Of a stretch of DNA of 64,000 nt, positions 12,798 through 24,560 are shown one piece after another. This stretch comes from Augochlora pura (taxonomy: Eukaryota; Arthropoda; Insecta; Hymenoptera; Halictidae), in contig NC_135780.1 in assembly GCF_028453695.1 (NCBI RefSeq), positions 3,534,001 to 3,598,000 on the forward strand, in the 5' to 3' direction. How positions within the stretch are numbered: position 1 is the first letter of the stretch; each line of letters starts with the position of its first letter. Both the position numbers and the translations under genes were made by a program. The notes under the pieces are model-generated. The model saw only the letters and a list, made by a program, of their open reading frames with translations. It ran no database searches and was not told where the DNA came from.

Positions 12798-13740
12798 GTC
12801 TCTTTCTATCTCTCTCTCTCTCTCTCTTTCTATCTCTCTCTCCCTCTCTCTCTGTCTCTGTCGAGCTTCTCTCTCGGTTTCGACACTTGGCTCACCACCG
12901 TTCCAATCCTCGAAAATGGACGCCCAGGGTGCGTTCCGCCCTTTGTGCGCTTTTAGGCAGTCCTCGTGAAATATCTTGCGCGCCGACACATTTCCTCGGC
13001 GTTTTCTTAGCCGCGAGTGTCTGCGGCACCTTTTCATCCTAATGCGCGACCCTTGGATACGCGCATGGGTTCACCGCGGGGTAACTGTACGCTGATGCGA
13101 AAATTCGTCCATGTTTCGGATCGTTTTTATGCAAATTTATTTATGGAAACATTGTTTGCCTCGATCGTTGTAAATTGAAATTGAGTAAAAATGTATCTTT
13201 TTTGGTAATCATATGGTATATAATAAAATAAAGGGTAGAATAGAATATGATAGATTAAAGGGAAATAAAATGATATATAATACAGCGGGATGAAATAATG
13301 TACGATAAATGAAGCTTGAATATTTATTGTGTTGTAATTTATTGTATTTGGTCTGCTCCGTTTTATTTCGGGTTAAATTCAGGTAAAATGGAATAAATTA
13401 AATTTAGGTAAAATACGGTAATATAGAATAAAATAAGGTAAACTAAACTCAAATGAAATGAAATAATACAAAATCAAATAGAATAGAATAAAATAAGATA
13501 AATCAAACTTGAGTGAAACAAAACAATAAAAAATACAATAAGTTAGAATATCATACAATAAATAAAACTTAAACTTAATTCACGCTTACATTAAAACTTA
13601 CTTAACTGACATAAAATGCAATAAATTAAACTTCGACAAACTACGCCTATATAAAATCAAATAAAAAAAGAATAAAACAGAATAATTTCAAATAAAATCG
13701 AACAAAATCAAATGCAACAAACAAAGCTCAATGAAAATGC
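12061..13740. other. Intergenic; large CpG-rich island 12190-13130, then A-rich sequence
   Basis: A TATATAAAT at 12170 lies just before the island, so a promoter is conceivable. The island contains the CT blocks. 13200-13720 is an irregular AATAAAATAA-type A-rich stretch. Confidence 0.65.
12370..12890 (+). repeat. Two CT-rich microsatellite blocks
   Basis: 12370-12500 is CT-rich with CTCATC and CTCGGCTT variants; 12751-12866 is (CT)n with TTTCTAT interruptions. The 252 bp between are CpG-rich. Frames across this block give Ser/Leu or Arg/Glu low-complexity peptides. Confidence 0.85.
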
Positions 13741-16277
13741 GACAACTTCGACAACGTTATATTTCGCAAAATATCTTCTCGATAAGCAAGCCATCGAACC
13801 TCCGATAAACAATAAGCGAACAGTGATCGAACACTTCGTTGCTCGCGAACATTGAAGCATCATTCTCCGTCGACGCGGGGTCCTTTAATTGCCGGGTAGA
13901 GAGAGAGAGAGAGAGAGGCGGGGAGAGGGGGTTGGGCGAGCGTCTCCATCGGCGTTTGAAAGGATCTCCGCGTCGTATTCGAACTGGAAACTCTCTCGCC
14001 GGCTTGAAAATCATTTCGACCGGAAGAAGGGAAAGAAACGCGGAGAGCAGTAAAAGAGTCGCGCAACGTGAACCAGATCCGCGTCCCTCGTTTGCAACAT
14101 CTTCTCTCTGTGCTGCTGCTCGTCCCCCGTCTCGCTCCGCGCGCGTCGGTTCGTCTTCCTCTTCTCTCTTTCTCCGTAAATACGGAAGAGAAGAGCGAGC
14201 AGCGAGCAGCGAGCAAGCAGACCGGCGACGAGCGGTTTTAAAGCCCGGCGTCGGATGAAATTCATAGAGAGGACTCTCACCGTGAAGCGTCGATACCGAA
14301 GCGTAGTTTACATCGTGCCGGAGCGGAGCGGCGTGGTTCAACGACCGACACGGTTTTCGCTCGCGTTCGAATCCCGCGCGACCGACCCGGCCTCCCCTTC
14401 CTCTCTCCCTGGCCAACGAAATGTCGTCGGCGCGCGCGATTACTCGCGCGATACCGCGGCTACCCGGGAGAGACCGCATCTATTAACCCTTTTTCAGACG
14501 TTTTTTCCCCTTTTATACGGCGACGACCATTCCTCGCGGGGACGGCGAACAGGGAACAATCTCGGCGACCACGCGCGCGATATGACCTGTCTAATCCGCG
14601 TGGGCCGAGCGAGCCCGACCGCGGCCCGAAATACCGTTCCGTGATTCGAGCTGTCGTCTTCGTTTTTCTTTCTTGTCGATGGATAATGCTTGAACGGCGA
14701 AAGGGATCTTACGGAGTAGGTGCGAATGGCTGCCGCGGAGTTTCAACCCTTTGTTACTACCCTTCGATCGCGTACGCATTCGTGGTAATTTTTTTGAAAT
14801 TAATTTTTCGTGGAAATTAAGAATTAATCTTATTTTTTCTTATTTATTCTATTATAAAAATTTGCGTTAAGATCTACTCTGCGTCGTGTTTTCGAGGGTT
14901 GTATATTTGGTTTAGTCTTTTTGTATCGAAAATGGCATCTAATTGTTATATTTCTCGTATTCGCGGTAAGATTTTATTTTAATAAACGGATTTATATATT
15001 TGCATATTTGTATGATTATTAGCTTTCTTATTAATAATTTTAATAGACCGGTTAGAACATGACAATGTTCGCGAATGCTTTAAATATTTTTATTCCCTTG
15101 TATTCAAACTGCTCATTTCTCTGATAAATTTATTACCTTACGCAACGCGTTCAGAATTCATCTAAAAAGTGTCGCAGCTGTGTTTAACACTCGAACGCCC
15201 GATTTTATCAGTAAAAATACCACTTGGTATGCTTAGAATCGTTTATAATTAATTAACGCGCTCTTTTTAGCTACGTTACTTTCCTACGAGTCTCGGCGAA
15301 ACGCGTTTGATCGAGCTCGAATGAATTATCAGACAGCAGGCGCCAGATAACAATATTATATTTAGCGTCCCAATTTAGCGAATTCAAATATTTGTTTGAA
15401 ACATTTCACGGGTGGTTCGCGATTATTCAGATTGCAAAGATACGGCTTTCATTTATTTATATCGTTAGCTCGATATTAGTTGCAGCGAACATAGACGACG
15501 ATGCTCGTTAATAATCGGAGCAGACGTCTTGTAAAGCGTCGTTTAGAAGAATATAGGACGGACGCTCGCGGCGCGTCGTTTCGCGGACAAATTTCTCGTC
15601 GATGAAATAGACGCGGTATTGTTCCGGCGGTTCGTTGAAACATTTTTCGAAATAGACTCCCCCGTGACCCGTGATCTCGCCTCGAAGCGGAGCACAAAAG
15701 CGGCCGGGCGCGCGGTGCTCTACTCGGGCACCGCGGCGAACGTTTCGGGATGACGAAAATATACCAGTTAAGGAGCGCGGTCAACGACCCCGCCGCGGCT
15801 TCTCTCTTCCTATGCCGCCGCGCGACGTAACGCGCCGTCGCGTGTTTCCTGGAACCGGGGAGCCGATTAATTACACGACGGACTATTCCATAAATTAGGC
15901 CACCTTATCCCCCCGATAACGCTATTTCCTTGTCCTGTAAATCGAGCCGGCCAAACTGCCCGCCGAATCCGAGTTTAACTTTCTTGCGATCCTCTGCGTC
16001 CGCGTGACGGCTACAGTGCTGCACAAATTACTATATCATACTATATATACTGTAATACTATATAAAATACAATAGTATGATACAACTACTATAATATGTA
16101 ATAAAATATAACGCTATAATATACTATACAATACTGCATAAAATGACCAATTATTACAAATTATAATGCTGTGAAATATTGTATATATTATATGTAATAT
16201 AATACTAAAATATACTACATACATATAATAATATATGTAATATAATACTATGTAATACTCTGCAGAATAACTAATTA
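13741..16277. other. Intergenic; GC-rich islands at 13850-14790 and 15480-16010
   Basis: Long overlapping frames on both strands (up to 240 residues, minus, 13757-14479) are Arg/Ser/Leu-rich and cross a GA/CT repeat; no domain is visible. 16020-16270 is TATAATACTATA-like simple sequence. Confidence 0.7.
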
Positions 16278-16486
16278 TTAACCCTTTTTTTTTAAGTTCC
16301 AAAATAATTTCTATAACAATAAGACTTGGATTTAAATAATGGTTGAGTAGTAGAACTGTTGCTATGAGTTACAAGAAACAATTTCATGCGTGTAAAATAC
16401 ATTTTGTTTTATAAAATGGTAATACTATGAGCCAGAAAAATTATGTCACATTTCCAGTCAAAATGGCTTCGAGTGCAAAGGGTTAG
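16278..16486 (-). mobile_element. T1 MITE, reverse orientation, shortened
   Basis: A 209-bp copy. The left terminal repeat is eroded to CCCTTTTTTTTT and lacks the usual GCACTCGA part. The right end GCTTCGAGTGCAAAGGG is intact but followed by TTAG. The outermost 30 bp of the left end appear deleted. Confidence 0.75.
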
Positions 16487-17731
16487 AAGTAAAGAAAACC
16501 GTAAGGGATGCGAGGTAATTTTTGTTGAATATTTTAGTAGAGAATAGTTGGCAGATTCGTTGAATTATTAATTAGTTAATATCTATTTGAAGTTTGTATT
16601 AAGGTGTACAAATTTATTTTATTGATAATATTAATAATTTTTTATAGTTATCAAGTATAAATGGTTATCGCATAATTAGATGGCTAGTCTTTTTGCCGAA
16701 TGATCGACGCTGCTGCCGAAAAAATTAATTTTCAGAAGGGACGATGAATGAACCGCACATGCCGAGAATGATTCAGTAGGTTCTGCGATTTCCAGGTACG
16801 CTACGGGAGGATCGTTTGTCATACGTGGAAAACGGCGGAATGAAGGATCGCGGCGATTTTTCTAGTTTTTAAATACCCAAGGCCGCTCGGTGTGTTTCTA
16901 AGCAGAACGTCAAGGTGTTACGTGAATCATCCGATATTTGTGGAGATTTTACTTTCGTAGGAAACGTAACAGAGACGGCGGAGACGCGCGCGTTTTGTTC
17001 CGAGACGTAATTCGAACACGCAATATTCTTATTAAATTGAAAGATCGTATTCAAGTAAAAATATCGTATTAACTTAAGAAATCATAGTGACTTAAGAGAC
17101 CGTATTAAAGTAAAGGATTGTATTAACTTAGAAAAAAAAACCTGTTTAATTAAAACATCGTATTAAATTAAAAGATCCTATCAATTTAAAAAATCGTATT
17201 AACTTAAATACTAACTTAATCAACTCATGCTGACTTAAAAAGTCGTGTCAATTTAATTATTCTAATTATTTATATATAATTTTCCATTACATTATAAATC
17301 TGTTAAACATCGTTTATTAATCAAACTTGTTATAAGTCAGCCAATTAGTCCTACATATTGAATTGAAAAGTCATGAATACTTGTTCTAAGTCATTTGAAG
17401 TCATGAATAATAATAATGAATCATGAATGATAAGCATAATGACGGAATCGAAATAAAATTGGCCGAGGAACAATTTAACGACGAACACGTTGTTAATCCG
17501 CCGGATTAAAAAAGTGGTAACGCGTTTGTCGGCCGATTTTATTACGATTCCGCCATTAAACTTATTATTATTCATGAATCTTGTCTATAGATCAGTAGCA
17601 TGGGGTTCAGGCCGGGTGATCGAACCGATTTGCATACGCGTGACCCACGAAAATTAGACACCATGGGGATGCTTATCGAGTTACACTTCCTCCATCGGTC
17701 CGTTATCCCTTTTCCCATTTTTCTCGATTGG

Positions 17732-17757
17732 AGGTCATGGGTGCTGGCTGACCTTGA
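17732..17757. promoter_or_regulatory. Inverted nuclear-receptor half-sites with a full FTZ-F1/ERR-type site
   Basis: AGGTCA (17732-17737) and TGACCT (17749-17754) form an inverted repeat with 11 bases between them. The second reads TCAAGGTCA on the minus strand, the classic extended monomer site for FTZ-F1, HR39 and ERR. It is in a non-repetitive island (17590-17900). Occupancy is inferred. Confidence 0.4.
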
Positions 17758-18617
17758 ATACCCCACGTCCAGTCCGATTATGGTCGCACGGTTGTTACAG
17801 CCACGTAAAAAATTTCGACTCTCGGTTTTACCAACGTCGAAAGCTGCATCGTCAACGGTCGAATGGCGAGAAGAATGTACACTTTGATTTTACTGTTCAA
17901 TTTTACCACTCAATTTTGCATTCAATTTCACACTAATTTTGTACTCAATTTTTCATCAATTTAATTTTTCAATTTTACTTTCTTCTTAATATTATTTTTA
18001 TCGACAAATCATTCGTTTTAGAAATATTCATTTTGCAACTCGCGAGTAGACTTTATATGAATTTTATAATATACTTTATGGCAAAATAAAAGAAGAATAC
18101 GAAGAATTTAGAAACGTTGATAAATCATCTCCAATCCATTAAAATGATTAAAGAGATGTCTTCTAACTGACGCAAACAATTTTTATTTTGCATAAACGGT
18201 CCAGTTCGAGGAATAAATAAATAATTCAAATATTAAAACAATACGCTTCGATCGTTTTTGCAGCCTCGGGTATACACAGCAAAACGAACGACGATAAGAG
18301 TAATCGCAAGTAAACGATTCCGGCATATGGAAAATTCTAAAAATAATACAAAAATTCAACGCTTCCTACGCTCGACTTCGAAATAAAATCTAGAGAAAAC
18401 AAAAGTCGCAAATCGCGTCACGTACGTCGAACTTTCGCTGAGCTATGAGATAAAACGATCTCGCATTTGTTATCATGTTTTGGCAACACCTATTTATCGT
18501 GACGGAGTTAGGCAAATTCCACTCGACCCAATATCAAAAGTGGATCTAACCCAAATTCACCACGCTGCTTCTAGATAATAATAATAAAGCGTGTGTATCG
18601 TTCAAGAGAAAGAGAGA

Positions 18618-18634
18618 GGGGGGGGGGGGGGGGG
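18618..18634 (+). repeat. G homopolymer, 17 bases, after a short GA repeat
   Basis: AGAGAGAG runs directly into 17 G. Confidence 0.9.
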
Positions 18635-19119
18635 ACCGGTGAGGATCGATAGGTGCCACGGGTGATCGGGTTCTTTTGTCGCTGCTCGAATTTGACGCGC
18701 GCCGAGGGGACGGGTTGCTCGGGCTGCTCCTCTCGCGGCCGGTCCGCTCTGTGTGAACGTGAAATGCAAATGGCTAGCCCACTTTTGTGTCACTCGGTGC
18801 GCACGGGTTCAACGATCCCTTTTATTTGTGCCCCCGCGGACGAGCGGCGCGGCACAGGCGACGGCCGACGCGTGTCGAAGGTGAACCACGTTACGTTTCA
18901 CTATTGGTTTCAACAAATTCCCACGAAACCGTCGCCTCCTACGTTCAAAACGGGACAACCGCCGCATATGGCGAATTTCGCGCGTCTACCGATTCGCGCG
19001 AAATAGTACACTGCCGGGCAAAAAAAAGTTGACGAACGAACGGTCACTATTTCGCGGGTAATTTAACGCGCAACGCGGTCATTTTGGGTTCAGAGATGTT
19101 TATTTTTGCACGTAGTACG

Positions 19120-19345
19120 AAAATACGTGCAGAAAAATTTGTTTACGTGATAGAAAAATTTATTTACGTGATAGAAAAATTGATTTACGTGATAGAAAAA
19201 TTGATTTACTTGATAGAAAAATTGATTTACGTGATAGAAAAATTTGTTTGCGTTGCATACAAATTTGTTTACGTTATAGGAGAATTTGTATACGTTATAT
19301 AAAAATTTGTGTAGATTATATAAGAATTTATATACATTGTAGAAA
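19120..19345. repeat. 21-bp minisatellite
   Basis: TTTACGTGATAGAAAAATT recurs every 21 bp between 19120 and 19240, decaying towards 19345. The period keeps a plus-strand frame open, with no sign of a real gene. Confidence 0.85.
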
Positions 19346-19429
19346 AATTTATGCGAGGAATATAAAAATTTGTGTACAGTCCGTAGTAAATTAGAAGACC
19401 CGCCATTTTGGTCTTCAATCCATTTTTCA

Positions 19430-19612
19430 TTTTCTATTTCAACATTTTCTCAATTTAAATTATCTATTTTAATATTATCTCAATTTAAACTGTCTATTTT
19501 AACATTTTTTCAATTTAAACTGTCTATGTTAACATTATCTCAATTCAAACTGTCTATTTTAACATCATTTCGATTTAAATGATCTATTTTAACATTTTTT
19601 CAATAAAATCCA
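19430..19612. repeat. 30-bp minisatellite
   Basis: TCAATTTAAACTGTCTATTT recurs every 30 bp (19451, 19481 and onward), with five to six units. Confidence 0.85.
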
Positions 19613-21632
19613 ATTGTCTGATCAATTAAAAAATTGATTTTAATATTACAATGACCATCTTAAGTCACTTTAAGGAACAGCCGCCATCTTCAAGCTTGTG
19701 CTAAATGGTCCAACAAGCGCTCCTCGATTTAATCACAATTAGATTTTACAAATTGTTTTTTTTTCTATGAATATCCATTGTCACACTCTATTCTAAATAT
19801 TCCAAAAAGCACCATCCAACGAATAACACATTTCTGTATCAATTCTACGAATCGACGGAACTTTCGTTCGAATTCGCGAGACGAAACCTCCGTTAATGAA
19901 CCCCGCTATGAAATTCGAATCGTGCTATTTAAAAATCTGCCAATTACCCGAAACGAAAAGTGCCTCGACGCGACGGAAATTCGACGGAATCGAACGGCGG
20001 ATAAATCGAGAGGCCAGAATCGAATTACCGATTCCTTCGAGCATCGAGCGCGAATAAAACGATTTAAGCAATAAGACGTTTTTGATCCGCTCGCGGTTCA
20101 TCGGCGGTCATATTTTGAAGCGCCGTGATTGCCGGTGCCGCTAAAAACGATCGAATCACGGGGGCAACAGTGAGAGACACGTTGCGCGAATTTAAGTCCT
20201 GCCTGTCACCGAAATAGCGGCCGCGGCTGAGACCCCGGCCGGGAATGCCCTATTCGCGTGCGAAATTAATACGAATTCGAGAGCGGACTTCTAAATTTAC
20301 CGGGAAACACAAATACCGGTCCGGCGACGTTATTGCACCTTTATCCGGGGTTCGTCGACTTCTTATCGACTAAATATTAAAAGCGGCGGCGGATCGATCC
20401 GGTCCCTCTCATCAATTCCATGTTCCGCTTCGAATTAAGCGTCTAATTCGGGGCGGAACCGGCCGGTGCCGTCTTCTTATTTGTCGAAATATAACGGGGT
20501 GAACCACCTCGGTTTGACCTGCCGTGACTCCTTTCGTCGGCACGAACAGAAAAAAATGTTACGGGGAGCACGCGTTGTTGCACGGCGTAACGCGATCCCA
20601 CCCTTTTCTCCAGTCGATATCGCTTCGATGCGCGAACTTCGGCGGCGCCCGTTTCATCAATTCAATCTCGCCGAACGATTTTAACGCTTTACCGACCGGT
20701 AACCCATAAATCGCCTTTTTGCCAATAATTTGTTATCTACTATCGAGGTTAAAATGTTAGATTGTACCACAATAAGATTCCATACTATCAGATATTTTTT
20801 AAAAATATTAGACATCTTCCGCGATGAATAAAATAAATAAAATAAAAGGAAAAAATATTGTTTAATGCTAGCGCGAAATGTGAAACATAAAAATGTAGCT
20901 TTAGTTACCAAATAATAACAGAGATTGAATAATATACAAACCACTTTCACAAAAGTTTGATTTAATTTTCTTATAAGCAATATATAAAATAATACAGTTC
21001 AAACGCTTTAAACGTTCAAATGTTTACGATTCAATGACCGCTCGTGAAAGTGTTAAGGGCGACACGTGTTCGATTAATTTCAAGCATTCACGTCATCAAA
21101 TGATCGAAACGAATTAATGACACCGCGTGCCTCTTCTCGCGCGCGGCTACGGCAAATATTGCACCGATATTCACTGAATGGAGTGCAAGTGAAACCGACA
21201 CGGAATTAAGCAAACAATGTTATCTGTGAGTTGGTTGAAGAATATGTGTAAATTGTTTGTACGAAATTAATTTGCAATTTCGTGCACGCTTGTTAGTCAT
21301 CGATCGGTCCGGTGCATATTAACCTAAGAGGTCGCAACGAATTCGACAGATAGATACGCCGTCTTAATTGTTTGTAAACAGACGCATCGTTGATGGAAAA
21401 AAAAGAAGAGTAATACGCTATTGATACGCATCTAGAACGCCCGATGTTTCAAAATATTTACGCGAATGTTATGGGATGTTTTTGCAGCGTTTTTTTTTAT
21501 TAGCGTAGAGGTCATTTTATAATTCTCTGAATTGTTCTGTCATTCTTTACTATTATAGTAATTAATAATTTGATACAGTTGAAGTAATCGGTAAATATTT
21601 ACTTTCTCGAACAGTTTTGTCTTGAAGGAGTA
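19613..21632. other. Intergenic; GC-rich stretch 19850-20710
   Basis: Several non-repetitive frames of 60-98 residues on the plus strand, none recognised. 20710-21000 is AT-rich; 21060-21400 is of mixed composition. Confidence 0.7.
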
Positions 21633-21740
21633 ATTTCATTTTCTAAAATAAATATATATTGTATATAATTTTATTTTCTAAAATAAATATTTATTGCATA
21701 TAATTTTATTTTCTAAAATAAATATATCTCGTATATAATT
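21633..21740. repeat. 35-bp tandem repeat, three units
   Basis: TTCTAAAATAAATAT recurs at 21641, 21676 and 21711. Confidence 0.8.
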
Positions 21741-21799
21741 AAATAAATCAAGCGTTTTACATACAGTAGTGCTGTTCTCTTTGGATTAATCAATATTAG

Positions 21800-22005
21800 A
21801 TCCCGTCATTTCCATCGTACATTTATTAAATTATTTTGAAAATACTTGAGATCACAGAACTGTCGATACTTATAAATACAATCCGAATTAACGCAAGCTC
21901 TGGAACAATTAACGTTTCAGCACATTATTTCCGTCGATCTCTATCAAATTATTTCCAAAATACTTGAGACCACGAGACCCTGTCGATATTTATAAATATC
22001 CGGCG
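21800..22005. repeat. Diverged tandem duplication, about 119 bp
   Basis: AAATACTTGAGATCAC near 21839 and AAATACTTGAGACCAC near 21957 are each followed by CTGTCGATA.TTATAAATA, giving two copies of a ~119-bp unit. Confidence 0.7.
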
Positions 22006-22098
22006 GACTCCGCGCTGTTCTGACAAAAAGTATATACAACAAGCTCGAGAAACATTTACAAAGATCAAAGAACGCGTCTGCATAATTTCCCGAATTTA

Positions 22099-22348
22099 TT
22101 AACCCTTTGCACTCGAAGCTATTTTAACTGTAAATATGAAATAATATTCCTGACACATAGTATTTCTATTTTATGCAATAAAGTGCACTTTTATGCGTAC
22201 GAAATTGATTATTAACGACTCGTAGCAACAGTTTTACTGCTCAACAATTTTTAAAAATCTAAACCTTATTGTTATAAAAATTATTTTGAAACGTAATAGA
22301 ATAATTCTAGTGATGCCTCGGAGTCACCATTCGAGTGCAAAGGGTTAA
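22099..22348 (+). mobile_element. T1 MITE, full-length copy
   Basis: A 250-bp copy, TTAA at both ends, perfect CCCTTTGCACTCGAA at the left and TTCGAGTGCAAAGGG at the right. This is one of the best-preserved copies here and a good seed for a family consensus. Confidence 0.9.
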
Positions 22349-22533
22349 AATCACTAACAACAGAAATGAATACATGTATACATGTATATCATTGAACGTC
22401 AACGCTACAATGTTTCTTTCGCGCAAAGATCCGAAGGAGCGTAGAATGAAGAATTTCCAAGAAATAGGTGAACCAATAAAACGAGCACGATGTCCGACAG
22501 CATTACGACCTGTTAAACATTATTATGGACGCG

Positions 22534-22547
22534 GGGTCAAGGGGTCA
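22534..22547 (+). promoter_or_regulatory. DR2 nuclear-receptor site (GGGTCA AG GGGTCA)
   Basis: Two identical RGGTCA half-sites in direct repeat spaced by two bases, the spacing used by Rev-erb/E75-type dimers. The 5' flank is GC-rich rather than A/T-rich, which weakens it. Confidence 0.4.
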
Positions 22548-23902
22548 CGATGAAAATCGTGCGGTCAGCGTCGTTCGTGTCTGCGGCGTATCAGTCGCCG
22601 ATAGGAAAGCACCGGGTCAGGCCGGGTAGACGGTAAATAATGTCGCAATAAATTGTTTATTTAACAGTCCTTGGGATCGGACGCAGCCGGTGACCCGGCT
22701 TCCGATATAACCGTGCCGTGAACAACGATCACCGGGAGGAACACAGCGGTAAACCGCGAAGGGCGAAATCGGTCTGCCACGGCGTACGTTCACCCGTTCC
22801 GGCGTTCTTGAACTTTCAGGGTCGCTTAACGCCCGCCTCCTGCCCGCGAGCCACTCGAGCCGCCGCGGTCTTATCGTTTTAGCGAAACGCCCGATAGAAT
22901 TACGCCCCCGACGTTATCTCGCCACTTTTAAGTATCATCACGGCCGGCACGTCTCCGCCGCGCGACAACGTGACGAGCCGACGGTGAATGTTTAATCGGG
23001 CGTTGCGAGACGCACCTCCGTGTTACGACGGTACCCAATTAACGCCTGGATTTCGATATTCGAACAGCGCGAACGTACGTTAGTCGAAATTCAACGCTGC
23101 GCCATTGATCTCGAATCGACGCGTCGAATTGTTAATTTCAATTTATAAATTTCAGCAGATCGAAAATGTCGCTTTGGTAATTTTTATCAGATTTAATTCG
23201 ATATCATTAAAAATATAGTCATCGGTGTTATTTAGTTTATTGTTCGATAGTTTTCAAGAACTGTATTTATAATTATTTCATAAATATTTCTATTTATACT
23301 TGCGCTACGTTATTTTATATCTATTGTTTCAGTTCCTTGCGTATTTTACACCGTCGTCGTTCTCGAAAAATAAATACAGAGATAATTACGCAGCTTTCAC
23401 TTTCGATTACGTTCGAACTAAAAATTCAACGTTAAATTAATAATATATTTAAGCTATAAACATTACAGTTTTCTGTTTGAAAACGTCCCGAACGTCGAAG
23501 TTTGACAAAATGACTCGAACTCTCGTTTTCCTGATAACGGTACTGCATCGTCTCTCAACAAGCTCGTCGATCAAGAACAATTAACAATTCCGATAAGAGA
23601 CGGATAAATAATAAAAATAATTAGACGATCGCGGAGGATCATCTCTGGTCAGATGAAACTTTGAATCACGCTTTCTCGTAGGTATCGATAATTGCGTCGA
23701 TTACGATTCGACGCACACAACAGGCGATGCCCTGCGTACAGAGCTGCGGCGGCGCGAGGGGCATATATGTTATTATACAAGCGTACGTGTATGTATACAT
23801 GCATATATATATTTCGTCTTCCTTTTCTCTTGATGAGAGAGTACGTGTCATCGCCCTTGATCTAACAGTAAGCCATGGACGCTCCATTACACGAGGCTGA
23901 AT

Positions 23903-23946
23903 GGTGGGGGTAGGGGAGGGGTAGGGGAGGGGGGAGTGGGGAGGGC
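23903..23946 (+). other. G-quadruplex candidate
   Basis: Seven runs of three or more G (five of them four or longer) within 44 bases, separated by T, A or TA-type loops of one to three bases. This is a strong quadruplex pattern by sequence. Confidence 0.65.
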
Positions 23947-24269
23947 GAGCGACCGGGGCCGAGCGAACACTCGAAATTCGCGATATCATTATCCCCGGTG
24001 TCGTTATTCCCGATAAAATCTGACCTAGATGCGGTTCACTGAACTCTCCGCGAACGTGTAATCTCTATTGTCGCGCCGATGACTGCGCGGTCCGGTATTA
24101 TCTAACGTTTTCGATATGCCCAGCGCCGGTTCTCGAAACCTTTCCTTTCACGACGGACCTCTCTTGTTTTCGATTAACGCGACACTCGATTAACAGTCGT
24201 CCCGAAATCGTCTTCCACGAGTTACTTTCGATCGACGATTTGTTTTAAGGGGAGTTTCAATGCTCGATG

Positions 24270-24560
24270 TTTAATAATAATAATACTAATAATGATATTG
24301 TATTAATGATAATGATAATAGCGATACTATGTTAAATAAACTATATTAATAATAATACTAGTATAATAGATAGTACTATATTATACTATACTAGTATATA
24401 ATACTATATAATATAATACTATAATACTAGTATATAATACAAGTATAGTATATAATAGATAATAATACTAGTGACTACACTAATAATAATACTAGTGACT
24501 ACACTAATAATAATACCAGCAACTATACTAATATCGCTACTACCGCTACTATTACTAATA
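24270..24560. repeat. AATAAT/ACTAGT-rich simple repeat
   Basis: Irregular AATAATACTAGT and TATAATACTA units. The downstream part repeats GTGACTACACTAATAATAAT. Confidence 0.8.

Larger units (their letters stand above)
16487..19119. other. Intergenic; islands at 16700-17050, 17590-17900 and 18640-19080
   Basis: 17050-17260 is a weak CGTATTAACTTAAAA repeat. The 17590-17900 island is non-repetitive and open on both strands for 60-95 residues; it resembles conserved noncoding DNA more than an exon, and contains the inverted half-sites. Confidence 0.65.
22349..24269. other. Intergenic; CpG-rich island 22440-23100
   Basis: The island holds the DR2 site. 23150-23650 is AT-rich. 23660-24240 is mixed and carries the G-quadruplex candidate. 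No gene seen. Confidence 0.7.

Noticed and set aside
14360..14390. tRNA B-box-like GTTCGAATCC
   Set aside because: No A box or cloverleaf pairing could be built around it.
13757..14479. 240-residue minus-strand open frame
   Set aside because: Arg/Ser-rich, crosses a GA/CT repeat, and competing frames of similar length lie on the other strand.
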